A stretch of DNA of 64,000 nt from Roseomonas haemaphysalidis (lineage in GTDB: Bacteria > Pseudomonadota > Alphaproteobacteria > Acetobacterales > Acetobacteraceae). The stretch is taken from assembly GCF_017355405.1 (NCBI RefSeq), contig NZ_CP061177.1:744001-808000 (forward strand). Reading direction: 5' to 3'. Under the pieces are notes generated by a model that did no database searches, was not told the origin of the DNA, and was given only the letters and a program-made list of their open reading frames with translations. Positions 8,488 through 18,895 of this stretch are shown here, in pieces (position 1 is the stretch's first letter; each line of letters opens with the position of its first letter). Made by a program: the position numbers and the translations under genes.

Positions 8488-9519
8488 TCAGCGCATCGGC
8501 GGGGCGTATTGCACGCCACCCTTGCTCCACAGGTTGTTGATGCCGCGGGGGATGCCCAGTGGCGCCAGGTTGCGGTCCCACACCTCGCCGTAGTTGCCGA
8601 CCGCCTTGATGACGCGCACGGCCCAGTCCGGCTGCAGACCCAGCATCTTGCCGAGGTCGCCGGTCTTGCCCAGGAAGCGCTGGATGTCGGGGTTGGTGCT
8701 GTCGGCGAAGCTGTCGATGTTGGCCGCCGTCAGGCCCAGCTCCTCGGCCGTCAGCAGCGCGAAATGCGTCCAGCGGACGATGTCGAAGAACTTCCAGTCG
8801 CCCTTGCGGATGGCGATGCCGAGCGGCTCCTTCGAGATGATTTCCGGCAGCACCATGTATTGCGACGCGTTGTCGCCCTGGTTGTAGCGCATGGCGGCCA
8901 GCGCGGTGGAATCCGTGCTGTAGGCGTCGCAGCGGCCGGAGAAGAAGGCCTTGCGGGCTTCCTCGATGTCCTCGATCAGCACCGGCGTCATGCGCAGGTT
9001 GTTGGTGCGGAACCAGTCCGCGGCGTTCAGCTCGGTGGTGGAGCCGGGCTGCATGCAGATGGTGGCGCCGTCCAGCTGCTTGGCGGAAGTGATGCCGAGC
9101 GAGGTCTTCACGATGAAGCCCTGCCCGTCGTAGACGTTGACCCCCGCGAAGGCGAGGCCGAGCGAGCCTTCGCGCGACAGCGTCCAGGTGGTGATGCGCG
9201 ACAGCACGTCGATCTCGCCCGACTGCAGCTGCGTGAAGCGCTGCTGCGTGGTGGTCGGCACGATGCGCGCCTTTTCCCCGTCCCCCAGCAGGGCGGCGGC
9301 GACCGCGCGGCAGTAGTCGGCGTCCAGCCCGCGGAAGCGGCCGGCGGAATCCGGCGTCGCGAAGCCGACGGTGGAGGGCGCGGTGCCGCAGACCAGCGCG
9401 CCGCGGGCGCGGATGGCGCCCACGGCATCCGTCGCGGGCTGCGCGGCGGCGGGGGTGGCGAGGCCGGCGGCCAAGGCCAGGGCGAGGCCGCCCAGCAGGG
9501 CGGGAACGGGCAGGCGCAT
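8488..9519 (-). CDS. Amino-acid ABC transporter periplasmic binding protein (AapJ/BztA type)
   Basis: A 343-aa solute-binding protein of family 3. It has a Sec signal peptide (MRLPVPALLGGLALALAAGL...ATPAAA), the ligand-lobe blocks GLDADYCRAVAAALLG and LSRITTWTLSRE, and QPGSTTELNAADWF. These are typical of the general L-amino-acid binders AapJ and BztA. A good ribosome site, GGAGGAAA, precedes the ATG at 9519. No permease or ATPase gene (aapQ, aapM, aapP) is beside it, so it is an orphan here and must use a transporter encoded elsewhere or serve another role. Confidence 0.9.
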   Translation of the reverse strand: MRLPVPALLGGLALALAAGLATPAAAQPATDAVGAIRARGALVCGTAPSTVGFATPDSAGRFRGLDADYCRAVAAALLGDGEKARIVPTTTQQRFTQLQSGEIDVLSRITTWTLSREGSLGLAFAGVNVYDGQGFIVKTSLGITSAKQLDGATICMQPGSTTELNAADWFRTNNLRMTPVLIEDIEEARKAFFSGRCDAYSTDSTALAAMRYNQGDNASQYMVLPEIISKEPLGIAIRKGDWKFFDIVRWTHFALLTAEELGLTAANIDSFADSTNPDIQRFLGKTGDLGKMLGLQPDWAVRVIKAVGNYGEVWDRNLAPLGIPRGINNLWSKGGVQYAPPMR

Positions 9520-9673
9520 GATGATGTTTCCTCCGGAAGCGTGCGGATTAAGCGGGCGCCGGAGCGGCCCGGCAAGGGCGTCGTGCGAGAATCGTGACAA
9601 TCCCCGCCCCGGTCCCGCGGCCACCCCGTCCGGCCTTGTGGCGGCGGGGCGCGGCGGGGCAGATTGGCGGGGC

Positions 9674-10132
9674 ATGCTCACCGATCCGCTGATCCTCCAC
9701 CTGCCCGATCTCGCCGCCACGGAGGCCCTGGCGGGCCGCGCCGCGCGGCTGGCCCGGGCCGGCGACGCGCTGCTGCTGGAAGGGCCGCTTGGCGCCGGCA
9801 AATCGGCCTTCGCGCGGGCCTTTCTGCGCGCGGCGGCGGGCGATGCGACGCTGGAGGTCCCCTCGCCTTCCTTCACGCTGGTGCAGGCCTATGCGCTGCC
9901 GGCCGGCCCCGCGCATCATTTCGACCTGTATCGCCTGTCCGGCCCGGACGAGCTGGAGGAGCTGGGGTGGGAGGAGGCGCGCGATGGCATCGTGCTGGTG
10001 GAATGGCCGCAGCGGCTGGAGCATCTGGCGCCGCCGGACGCCCTGCGGCTGCGCCTGACGCCCGGCGAAGGCGACGCCCGCAGCGCCGAGATGTCCGGCT
10101 GGGGCGCGCGGCTGGCACGGCTGGCCCCATGA
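9674..10132 (+). CDS. tsaE: tRNA threonylcarbamoyladenosine biosynthesis ATPase TsaE
   Basis: 152 aa. Walker A (GPLGAGKS), SPSFTLVQAY, HFDLYRL and VEWPQR are the standard TsaE motifs. TsaE works with TsaB/TsaD in making t6A at position 37 of ANN-decoding tRNAs. The ATG at 9674 gives the family's normal length. It leads tsaE-amgK-murU-addB, an order common in alphaproteobacteria; 49 bp separate it from amgK. Confidence 0.94.
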   Translation: MLTDPLILHLPDLAATEALAGRAARLARAGDALLLEGPLGAGKSAFARAFLRAAAGDATLEVPSPSFTLVQAYALPAGPAHHFDLYRLSGPDELEELGWEEARDGIVLVEWPQRLEHLAPPDALRLRLTPGEGDARSAEMSGWGARLARLAP

Positions 10133-10181
10133 CGTGCCCCCTTGGCAAACCCCGCCTGGCCCGGCAGGAACCGGCCGCAGC

Positions 10182-11198
10182 ATGACCACCGAACCCTTTC
10201 TCCGGGCTGCCGGCTTCGGCGCCGCCACCCGCACCCCGCTGCCGCAGGATGCCGGCCACCGCCGCTACACCCGCCTGTCCGGCGCCGTGCCCCGCCCGGC
10301 GCTGCTGATGGACTGCGCCGATGCCCCCCGCGTCGGCCTGACGCCGGAGCGCGACCTGCTGCCCTTTCTGGCGGTCGGCGCGCATCTGCGCACGCTCGGC
10401 CTGTCGGCGCCCGAGGTGCTGGCGGAAGACCGCGCCGCCGGGTTGCTGCTGGTCGAGGATCTGGGGCCCGACACCCATGCCTCGCTGCTGGACGCCGGCG
10501 CCGACCCGCTGCCGCTTTACGTCGCGGCGGCCGAGGCCCTGGCGGCGATCCACGCGGCGCCGCCCCCGGCCGGCCTGCCGGACTACGAGGCCCCGCGCAT
10601 GACCGAGATGGCGGGTCTGACCTTTCTGGACTGGTGGTGGCCCGCCGCCTTCGGCACCCCGCCGGCCGATGCCGTGCGCGCCGAGTTCACGCAGGCCATG
10701 CGGGCCATGCTGGACCCCTTCCAGGGCGCCCACGGCTTTGTGCACCGCGACTACTTTCCGGCCAACCTGATCCCGCTGCCGGATCGCGCCGGGCCGCGCC
10801 GGGTCGGCATCATCGACTTCCAGGATGCCGGATACGGCCACCCGTCCTACGACCTGGTGAGCCTGACGCAGGACGCGCGGCGCGACGTCGCGCCGGATGT
10901 CCGGCAGGCGGCGGTCGCGGCCTATCTGGCCGCGCGGCCGGGGCTGGATGCCGCTGCCTTCGCGGCGGCGACCGCCGCCATGGCGGCGCAGCGCCACCTG
11001 CGCATCGCCTCGCTCTGGGTGCGCCTCGCGCGGCGCGACGGCAAGCCGCGCTACCTGCAGCACGGCCCGCGCTGCTGGGCCCTGCTGGACGAGGCCCTGC
11101 GGCACGAAGCCACGGCGCCGCTGCGGCGCTTCCTGGACCGCCACGTGCCGCCGGACCTCCGCCGAAACCCCGCCGTGCTGAAGGATGCCGCCGCGTGA
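10182..11198 (+). CDS. amgK: Sugar kinase of the aminoglycoside-phosphotransferase family (AmgK-like)
   Basis: A 338-aa APH-fold kinase. The catalytic loop is H188-R-D190 followed by YFPANL, and the metal-binding Asp is D212 in IIDFQDAGYG. Because the next gene is a MurU-like nucleotidyltransferase joined by a GTGA overlap, it is most likely the anomeric MurNAc/GlcNAc kinase AmgK of the peptidoglycan-recycling shunt that bypasses de novo UDP-MurNAc synthesis. That function is inferred from family and context; related kinases act on other substrates. Confidence 0.85.
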   Translation: MTTEPFLRAAGFGAATRTPLPQDAGHRRYTRLSGAVPRPALLMDCADAPRVGLTPERDLLPFLAVGAHLRTLGLSAPEVLAEDRAAGLLLVEDLGPDTHASLLDAGADPLPLYVAAAEALAAIHAAPPPAGLPDYEAPRMTEMAGLTFLDWWWPAAFGTPPADAVRAEFTQAMRAMLDPFQGAHGFVHRDYFPANLIPLPDRAGPRRVGIIDFQDAGYGHPSYDLVSLTQDARRDVAPDVRQAAVAAYLAARPGLDAAAFAAATAAMAAQRHLRIASLWVRLARRDGKPRYLQHGPRCWALLDEALRHEATAPLRRFLDRHVPPDLRRNPAVLKDAAA

Positions 11199-11920
11199 TC
11201 ACCCTTTCCTCCGCGATGGTGCTGGCCGCCGGCTTCGGCACCCGCATGCGGCCGCTGACCGAGGCCCGCCCCAAGCCGCTGCTGCCGCTCGCCGGCCGCA
11301 CCCTGCTGGACCACGCGCTGGACCGCATCGACGAGGCCGGCATCGGCCATGTGGTGGTCAATGCCCACTGGTTCCCGGACCTGATCGACGAGGTCTGCGC
11401 CGCCCGCCCGCATCCGCCCACCGTGCTGCACGAGGAGCCGGTGCAGGAAACCGGCGGCGGCGTGCGCGACGCCCTGCCGCTTTTGGGCGACGACCCGTTC
11501 CTGGTGGTCAATGGCGACGCCTTCTGGCTGGATGGCCCGGCCTCCACCATCGCGCGCCTGGCCGCGCGCTTCGACCCCGAGACGATGGACGGGCTGCTGC
11601 TGATGGTGCGCGCCGCGCAGGTGGACAGCGATGTCGGCCAGGGCGACTTCCTCCTGGACCCGGTGGGGCGCGTGCGGCGGCCAAAGGAGAAAGAGGTTTC
11701 CCCCTACGTGTATGGCGGCATCCAGATCCTGCATCCGCGGCTGATGCGGGACAGCCCGGAGGGACCCTTCTCCATGAACCGCCATTGGAACCGTGCGATC
11801 GCGGACGGGCGGCTGTTCGGCACGGTGCATGACGGCGCGTGGTTCCACCTGTCCCGCCCCATCGACCTGCGCCGCGCGGAAACCGCGCTGGCCACCGGCC
11901 TGGTGCGGGCGATGTTCTGA
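11195..11920 (+). CDS. murU: MurNAc-1-phosphate uridylyltransferase-like nucleotidyltransferase
   Basis: A 241-aa NTP-transferase with the signature LAAGFGTRMRPLTEARPKPL, the binding residue stretch ETGGGVRDALP, and NGDAFW. With AmgK it would convert MurNAc to UDP-MurNAc, feeding recycled wall sugar back to Lipid II synthesis. The start is a GTG at 11195 overlapping the amgK stop; an ATG at 11216 is possible and would remove only seven residues. The stop overlaps the addB ATG. Confidence 0.87.
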   Translation: MITLSSAMVLAAGFGTRMRPLTEARPKPLLPLAGRTLLDHALDRIDEAGIGHVVVNAHWFPDLIDEVCAARPHPPTVLHEEPVQETGGGVRDALPLLGDDPFLVVNGDAFWLDGPASTIARLAARFDPETMDGLLLMVRAAQVDSDVGQGDFLLDPVGRVRRPKEKEVSPYVYGGIQILHPRLMRDSPEGPFSMNRHWNRAIADGRLFGTVHDGAWFHLSRPIDLRRAETALATGLVRAMF

Positions 11921-14900
11921 TGGACCTGTTCGCGGACCAGGCCACCCCGCTGCCGTCGCCGCCGGCGCGGCCGCGCCGCGACCTGGGGCTGTACAACATC
12001 CCCGCCCACCTGCCCTTCCTGGACACGCTGGCCCGCGGCGTGATCGAGGAGATGGGGGTGGCCGACGGCAACTGGGCCACCGACCCGCTGGCGCTGGCGC
12101 GCGTCACCATCCTGTTGCCCACGCGCCGCGCCGCCATGGCGCTGCGCGAGGCCTTTCTGCGCGCCGTCGATGGCCGCACCCTGCTGCTGCCCACCATGCG
12201 GGCGCTGACCGGCCTGTCGGTGGAGGATGCCGACGAGCTGGCGCTGCCCGGCCTCCTGGACCTGCCGCCCGCCGTGGACGCGCCCCGCCGCCAGGCGGTG
12301 CTGACCGCGCTGGTGCTGCGCCTGCCGCCCCGCTACGGCGGCCCCAACGGCCCCGAGCAGGCCTGGCGCCTGGCCACCGCCCTGGCCGAGCTGCTGGACG
12401 AGATGGCGCTGGAAGGCTGCGACCCGCAGAAGCTGCCCGACCTGGTGCCCGAGGAGTTCGCCACCCACTGGCAGGTCACCATCGCCTTTCTGCACGGCGT
12501 GCTGGACGCCTGGAACGCGTGGCTCGCCGAGCAGGGGCTGATGGACATCGGCCCCCGCCGCGTGGAAGCCCTGAAGGCCCAGGCCGCCAAGTGGCGGGCC
12601 GAGCCGCCGCGCGACCCGGTCTTCGCCGCCGGCATCGGCGCGGGCGGCACCATTCCCGCCGCCGCCGACCTTTTGCGCGTGGTGGCCAGCCTGCCGCGCG
12701 GCGCCGTGATCCTGCATGACGGCGTGGAGCCGATGACGCAGGAGCTGTGGGACAGCATCCACGACAATCCGGCCCACCCGCTGTCCGGCCAGTGCCGCCT
12801 GTTGAAGCGCATGGGCGCCACCCAGGCCGACGTGCGCCCGTGGCACGGGCTGTCCGGCCCGGACCTGGAGCCCAAGGGCGTGGCGCCCTCCGGCGACCTC
12901 GGGCTGGCGCGGCGCACGGAGCTGCTGGCCCGCGCTCTGCGCCCCGCCGCAGGCCTCGCTGACTGGCTGCACCGCGACCCGGAGCACTGGACCCCCGGCC
13001 TGCGCGGCCTGTCGCTGCTGGAAGCGCCGGACGTGCAGGCCGAGGCCGTGGCCATCGCCCTGCTGCTGCGCGGCGCGCTGGAAACCCCCGGCACCCGCGC
13101 CGCGCTGATCACGCCCGACCGCGACCTCGGCCGCCGCGTCGCCGCCGAGCTGACCCGCCACGGCGTGCTGGCCGACGATTCCGCCGGCCAGCCGCTGGGC
13201 GACACGCCGGCCGGCGCGTTCCTGCGCCTGTTGTCCCGCGCCGTGGCCGAGGACTTCGCCCCCGTGCCGTTGCTGGCGCTGATCAAGCACCCGATGGCCG
13301 CCGGCGGCATGGCGCGCGCCGCCTGGATGGAGGCGGTGCGGCTGATCGAGCGGCGGGCCCTGCGCGGCCCCCGCCCCGCCCCCGGCTTGGCCGGGCTGCG
13401 CGCCCGGGTGCTGGAAGCCTTCCGGCGGGAAAAGGATGCCGGCCTGCTGGCCCGCGCCACCACCCTGCTGGACGCGCTGGAAAACGCGCTGGACGGGTTT
13501 TCCGAACTGCCCGACAGCCCTGCCCGCCCGCCGGCCGACCTGCTGGACGCGCATCTGGCCGCCGCCGAGGCACTCGCCGCCACCGACGCCCGCCCCGGCG
13601 GCCTGCGCCTGTATGCCGGCGAGGAAGGCGAGCCGCTGGCCGTGCACCTCGCCAGCCTGCCGCCCGCCTTTCGCGAGCTGGCGCCGATGTCCCCCGCCTC
13701 CTGGCCCGCGCTGTTCGACGTGGCGCTGGAAGGGCCGCTGGCGCCCAGCGTGCGCATCGGCCGCGGGCGGGAAGGCGGGCGGCACCCACGCGTCGCCATC
13801 CTCGGCCTGCTGGAAGCGCGGCTGCAGCACTACGACCTCGCCATCCTCGGCGCGCTGGAGGAAGGCGTCTGGCCGCAGGCCACCGACCCCGGGCCCTGGA
13901 TGAGCCGGCCGATGCGCGCCGATTTCGGCCTGCCGGAGCCGGAAGCGCGCATCGGCCGCGTCGCCGCCGACTTCCTGCTGGCGGCCGCCTCCGCCCCCCA
14001 GGCCGTGCTGGCGCGGGCCCGCAAGCGCGCGGGCTCCCCCACCGTGCCGTCCCGCTGGCTGACGCGGCTGGACACCTTTCTGGGTGGCCAGAAGGACGGG
14101 CATGGCCAGGGCCTGGCCCTGCCGCGCGACCCCGCCGTGGGCTGGGCCGCGCAGATGGACCTGCCAGAGCATGTCCGCCCCTGCCCCCGCCCCGCCCCCG
14201 CGCCGCCTTCCGAGGCCCGCCCGCGCGAGATCAGCGTCACCGAGGTGGCCGACCTCGTGGCGGACCCTTACGGCTTCTACGCCCGCCGCATCCTGCGCCT
14301 GACACCGCTGGACCCGCTGGATGCCGAGGTCGGCGCCAGCGACTACGGCAACCTGGTGCACGACACCATGGCCGGCTGGCTGAAGCGCCTGGACGGCCAG
14401 CCCTGGGACCCCGTGCAGGCCTCCGCCTGGTTCGGGGAAGCGATGGAGGAGCAGCTCGCCGCCGCCGCCGCCCGCCCCGGCCTGCTGGCCTTCTGGCGGC
14501 CACGCCTGGCCCGCATCGGCGCCTTCGCCATCGCGCAGGAGGAAGCGGGCGGCCACCGCGTCCTGCACCGCCATGCCGAGGTGGCGGGCCGGCTGGAGCT
14601 GCGCGGCACCGGCCTGACGCTGAAGGTGCGCGCCGACCGCATCGACCGGCTGGCGGACCGCAGCCTGTCCATCATCGACTACAAGACCGGCACACCCCCC
14701 AGCTCCGCCGAGGTGGCCGATGGCCGCGCGCCGCAGCTGCCGCTGGAAGCCGCCATCCTGGAGCATGGCGGGTTCGAGGGCGTCGCCCCCGGCCCCGTTT
14801 CCGCCCTGACCTACTGGCGCCTGTCCGGTGGCAGCACGCCGGGCGAGGTGAAGCCGGTGAAGGGCGACGCCGCGACCCTGGCTGCCGACGCGCTGGACAA

Positions 14901-15039
14901 CACCGAGGCGCTGCTGCGCGGCTTCTTGCTCGGCTCCCGCCGCTTCATGGCCCGGCCGCATCCACGCCGCAGCCCGGTGCGGCGGGACCACGACCACCTG
15001 GCCCGGGTGGCGGAATGGGGAAACGCGGAAGAGGAGTGA
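11920..15039 (+). CDS. addB: Double-strand break repair protein AddB (alphaproteobacterial type)
   Basis: A 1039-aa subunit of the AddAB helicase-nuclease, which resects DNA ends for RecA. The N-terminal half is helicase-like; the C-terminal PD-(D/E)XK nuclease region carries GNLVHDTM and D920-Y-K922-T-G within LSIIDYKTG. It starts at an ATG overlapping the murU stop. The partner addA, which usually follows directly, is not here: a 330-bp gap with hairpin remnants and then tRNA-Leu follow. AddA must lie elsewhere if the complex works. Confidence 0.93.
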   Translation: MDLFADQATPLPSPPARPRRDLGLYNIPAHLPFLDTLARGVIEEMGVADGNWATDPLALARVTILLPTRRAAMALREAFLRAVDGRTLLLPTMRALTGLSVEDADELALPGLLDLPPAVDAPRRQAVLTALVLRLPPRYGGPNGPEQAWRLATALAELLDEMALEGCDPQKLPDLVPEEFATHWQVTIAFLHGVLDAWNAWLAEQGLMDIGPRRVEALKAQAAKWRAEPPRDPVFAAGIGAGGTIPAAADLLRVVASLPRGAVILHDGVEPMTQELWDSIHDNPAHPLSGQCRLLKRMGATQADVRPWHGLSGPDLEPKGVAPSGDLGLARRTELLARALRPAAGLADWLHRDPEHWTPGLRGLSLLEAPDVQAEAVAIALLLRGALETPGTRAALITPDRDLGRRVAAELTRHGVLADDSAGQPLGDTPAGAFLRLLSRAVAEDFAPVPLLALIKHPMAAGGMARAAWMEAVRLIERRALRGPRPAPGLAGLRARVLEAFRREKDAGLLARATTLLDALENALDGFSELPDSPARPPADLLDAHLAAAEALAATDARPGGLRLYAGEEGEPLAVHLASLPPAFRELAPMSPASWPALFDVALEGPLAPSVRIGRGREGGRHPRVAILGLLEARLQHYDLAILGALEEGVWPQATDPGPWMSRPMRADFGLPEPEARIGRVAADFLLAAASAPQAVLARARKRAGSPTVPSRWLTRLDTFLGGQKDGHGQGLALPRDPAVGWAAQMDLPEHVRPCPRPAPAPPSEARPREISVTEVADLVADPYGFYARRILRLTPLDPLDAEVGASDYGNLVHDTMAGWLKRLDGQPWDPVQASAWFGEAMEEQLAAAAARPGLLAFWRPRLARIGAFAIAQEEAGGHRVLHRHAEVAGRLELRGTGLTLKVRADRIDRLADRSLSIIDYKTGTPPSSAEVADGRAPQLPLEAAILEHGGFEGVAPGPVSALTYWRLSGGSTPGEVKPVKGDAATLAADALDNTEALLRGFLLGSRRFMARPHPRRSPVRRDHDHLARVAEWGNAEEE

Positions 15040-15369
15040 GCGGCTTTCCCGAGCCGTGGTCCAGAAGGCACCGCCCCCTGAGCCCTCCCCCGGCATCCGA
15101 CAGCATGCCGGGCCCCGAGGCCCCGCGTGGTGTGGATGGCGGCCGCTGATGCTGCCGACCGGAACGGCGGCATGCTGGTTTTGTCAGGGGCCGGTGCTGG
15201 CGGGACACCGTTTGCCCAGTGGGGGTCCGGGGGCGGCGTCCCCGGGGCTGTTTTCCCAGCAAATCCCTCAAAAACGCGACCGATGCAGATTTTTGCCGGA
15301 GGTCGCTTGACGGGTCGCCCGCCCCCCCATAAAAGCCCCTCCACGCCGCTGAGGCGTATTCGACCCCTT
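15040..15369. other. Non-coding gap with degraded family B-like hairpins
   Basis: 330 bp between addB and tRNA-Leu. I see no credible gene. It holds GGCATCCGACAGCATGCC, then further on GGGGGTCCGGGGGCGGCG and CCCCGGGG, which look like worn pieces of family B. The last 60 bp before the tRNA are more ordinary and may hold its promoter, which I cannot place with confidence. Confidence 0.5.
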
Positions 15370-15453
<84 letters not shown>

Positions 15454-15563
15454 TATTACCCTCCCGCAGTACGGCGGGTGCGGACGCGGCAGCCGGGATC
15501 GCGGAAATGGCAAAGACCCTTTTCGCTGCCCCCCTCTCCTCTCCCCGGCGACAATCCGACAGC

Positions 15564-16187
15564 ATGATCAAGCTCCATCGCCATGACCTGCCCGATGGTC
15601 TGGACCTTGGCCCCGTGGTGGCCATCGACACCGAAACCATGGGCCTGGACCCGCGGCGCGACCGGCTGTGTTTGGTGCAGCTCTCGGCCGGCGACGGCAA
15701 CGCGCATTGCGTGCAGATCGTGCCGGAGCGCCTGGGCGGCCGCGGCGCCGATTGTCCCAACCTGAAGCGCCTGCTGGCCAACCCGGCGCAAACCAAGCTG
15801 TTCCACTTCGCACGGTTCGACGTCGCCATCCTGCGCGCGGCCCTGGGTGTGGAGGTGGCGCCGGTCCGCTGCACCAAGATCGCCGCCAAGCTGGTGCGCA
15901 CCTTCACGGAGCGGCACGGCCTGCAGGCCCTGTGCCGCGACCTGCTGGGCGTGGAAATCTCCAAGCAGCAGCAGACCTCCGACTGGGGCGCCGCCGACCT
16001 GACCCCGGAGCAGCTGGCCTATGCCGCCTCCGACGTGCTGCACCTGCATGCGCTGTGGGCCCGGCTGGAAGGGCTGCTGCTGCGCGAAGGGCGGCTGGAG
16101 CTGGCCGAGGCCTGCTTCCGCTTTCTGCCCACCCGGGGCGCCCTGGACCTGATGGGTTACGACGAGCCGGATATCTTCGCGCACTAG
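15564..16187 (+). CDS. RNase D-like 3'-5' exoribonuclease
   Basis: 207 aa, only the DEDDy exonuclease domain: D22-T-E24 (motif I), D86 in FHFARFDVAIL (motif II), and Y153-A-A-S-D157 (motif III). No C-terminal HRDC domains, so it is the short alphaproteobacterial form rather than full-length Rnd. Likely role: trimming of tRNA or small-RNA 3' ends. It follows the tRNA-Leu gene by 110 bp. Confidence 0.9.
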   Translation: MIKLHRHDLPDGLDLGPVVAIDTETMGLDPRRDRLCLVQLSAGDGNAHCVQIVPERLGGRGADCPNLKRLLANPAQTKLFHFARFDVAILRAALGVEVAPVRCTKIAAKLVRTFTERHGLQALCRDLLGVEISKQQQTSDWGAADLTPEQLAYAASDVLHLHALWARLEGLLLREGRLELAEACFRFLPTRGALDLMGYDEPDIFAH

Positions 16188-16230
16188 CGGCCTTGCGGCA
16201 CGCGTTGCCGCGCCGAATGTGTCAAAGTGT

Positions 16231-16246
16231 TGGCACGATTCTTGAA
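16231..16246 (+). promoter_or_regulatory. Possible sigma-54 (-24/-12) promoter-like site upstream of lptC
   Basis: TGGCACG-ATTC-TTGAA matches the -24 half exactly, but the -12 half has TTGA where TTGC is nearly invariant, so the match is weak. A sigma-70-like candidate (TTGACC at 16266, ATACAA at 16290) lies just downstream. rpoN is three genes on in the same direction, which would make autoregulation possible. Confidence 0.3.
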
Positions 16247-16425
16247 GGGGCATTGCACTCCGGCGTTGACCGGCCGGGGGCGCCACCCCATACAAGGCGC
16301 GTGAGGTTGTCCCTTTTCCAGCCCGGCTTCCTGTGCTGCCGTGCTTCCGGTCGTCCTGCCCTTGCGGGCGCGGCGCCGGTCGCGGCGTTGGCGCGTGGCC
16401 CGGCGCAGCCCCTTGGCCCTGCCGC

Positions 16426-17145
16426 ATGACGTTGCCCTTTCCGCCCCGCGACACGCTGGCCGCATCCACGGTCACCCCGATCGTCGCCGGCCCCGACCGT
16501 GCCGCCGCGGCCCGCCGGGCGATCCTGCCGTCGCGCTCGCGCGTGCAGGTCAGCTCCGGTTCCATTATCCGCCGCCGGGTGGCGGTGCGGCTGGCCAAGC
16601 TGCTGCTGCCGGTCGGCGCGCTGACGCTGCTGGCAGCCATCGCCCTGTGGCCGGAGATCGACGGCGCCGCCGACCGCGGCCGCATGGCCTTTCGCCGCGC
16701 CACCCAGGCGACCGCCGATGCCATGCGCATTTCCGGCGCCCGCTTCCAGGGGGTGGACGAGCAGAACCGCCCCTACAACCTCACCGCCACCTCCGCCGTG
16801 CAGCGGGACCAGACCGGGATGATCGACTTGGCCAAGCCGCGTGCCGACATCCTGCTGACCAACGGCGCCTGGATGCTGCTGGAATCGCAGGACGGCCAGT
16901 ACAACCGCCCGGACTCCCTGCTGGACCTGCAGGGCAATGTGACGCTGTGGCACGACAACGGCACCACGTTGAAGACCGAGGCCGCGCATATCGACGTGCA
17001 TGCCGGCGAGGCCGAGAGCGACGTGGCGACCGCCGCCCAGGGCCCCTTTGGCACGCTGCAAAGCGAGGGCTTCAAGCTGCGTGAGCGCGGGCAGGTGGTG
17101 TTCTTCACCGGCCGCAGCCACGCGGTGCTGGAGGGCCGGCAATGA
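16426..17145 (+). CDS. lptC: LPS export protein LptC
   Basis: A 239-aa bitopic inner-membrane protein: a basic N-terminal cytosolic part, one membrane segment at about 58-75 (LLLPVGALTLLAAIALWP), then the periplasmic OstA/LptC beta-jellyroll. It accepts lipopolysaccharide from LptB2FG and passes it to LptA. It overlaps lptA by 4 bp. The ATG at 16426 is chosen; upstream codons in frame have no membrane or domain content. lptF/lptG are not here. Confidence 0.9.
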   Translation: MTLPFPPRDTLAASTVTPIVAGPDRAAAARRAILPSRSRVQVSSGSIIRRRVAVRLAKLLLPVGALTLLAAIALWPEIDGAADRGRMAFRRATQATADAMRISGARFQGVDEQNRPYNLTATSAVQRDQTGMIDLAKPRADILLTNGAWMLLESQDGQYNRPDSLLDLQGNVTLWHDNGTTLKTEAAHIDVHAGEAESDVATAAQGPFGTLQSEGFKLRERGQVVFFTGRSHAVLEGRQ

Positions 17146-18094
17146 GACGCCGCCTCGCGCTGCTGCTGCTGGCGCCGCTGGCGCTGGCCACGCCCGCCTT
17201 TGGCCAGGCGCTGGACATGACCAAGGGTGGCCCGGTGGACGTCACCTCCACCAACGGCATCGAATGGCGGCAGGCGGAGCAGGTGGTGATCGCCACCGGC
17301 AACGCGCGCGCCATCCGCGAGGGCGTGACGCTGGAAGGCGACCGGCTGATCGCCCGCTACCGCCCGCGCGCCGGCGCCGCGCCGGCGCCCGCCCCCAGCT
17401 CGCCGGCCGCCGCCGCCGAGGGGCCGAGCGGCGGCAACGAGATCTGGCGGCTGGAAGCGGAAGGCAACGTCCGCATCAGCACCGCGACCGACACCGCCGT
17501 GGGCGACCGCGCCGTCTATGACATGGACCAGGGCGTGATGGTGCTGACCGGGCGCAACCTGAAGCTGACCACCCCGACCGACGTGCTGACGGCGCGCGAC
17601 AGCATGGAATACTGGCCGGCCAAGCGCATGTCGGTCGCGCGCGGCGCCGCCGTGGTGGTGACCAGCGACCAGCGCCGCATCGCGGCCGACACGCTGGTGG
17701 GCTACTTCCTGGAACAGGGCGCGGCGCCGGCGGCCCCCCCGCCGCCCCGGCCGGCCGCCAACGGCGCGCCCCGCCAGGTGCCTGGCGCCGGCAGCCAGCT
17801 GGAGCGCGTGGAAGCCTTCGGCAATGTCGAGATCCGCACGCCGGCCGAGGTGGTGCGAGGCGACCGTGGCGTCTACAGCGCCGTCACGGGCATGGCGCGG
17901 CTGCTCGGCGGCGTGCGCATTACCCGCGGCGAGAACCAGTTGAATGGTCAGGAATCCATCGTGAACATGCGGACCGGCGTGGCCCGGCTGGTCAACACCC
18001 CGGGCCAGCGCGTGCAGGGGCTGATCGTGCCGAATTCCCAGAGCCAGGACGCGGTGCGCCCGCGCGGCAACCCCGCCCCCGGCGGAGCCGCCCG

Positions 18095-18098
<4 letters not shown>
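17142..18098 (+). CDS. lptA: LPS transport periplasmic protein LptA
   Basis: 318 aa with a Sec signal peptide (residues 1-21, ending ATPAFG). OstA-type repeats of GNV/GNARA strands form the periplasmic bridge that carries lipopolysaccharide to LptDE. It is longer than the ~180-aa E. coli protein because of two Ala/Pro-rich inserts (about 75-100 and 195-215) and a second repeat region with [16 protein letters not shown]. It is flanked by lptC and lptB with 4-bp overlaps. Confidence 0.9.
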
Positions 18099-18865
<767 letters not shown>

Positions 18866-18895
18866 GCAATGGCTGGCGTGGGGTTGGAGGACAGC

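Noticed and set aside
11704..15096. 1130-codon minus-strand frame across addB
   Set aside because: Antisense shadow rich in Ala, Gly, Gln, His and Arg with no domain; addB explains the region.
15040..15369. Possible truncated addA
   Set aside because: No helicase motif in any frame; the gap holds only hairpin-like sequence.
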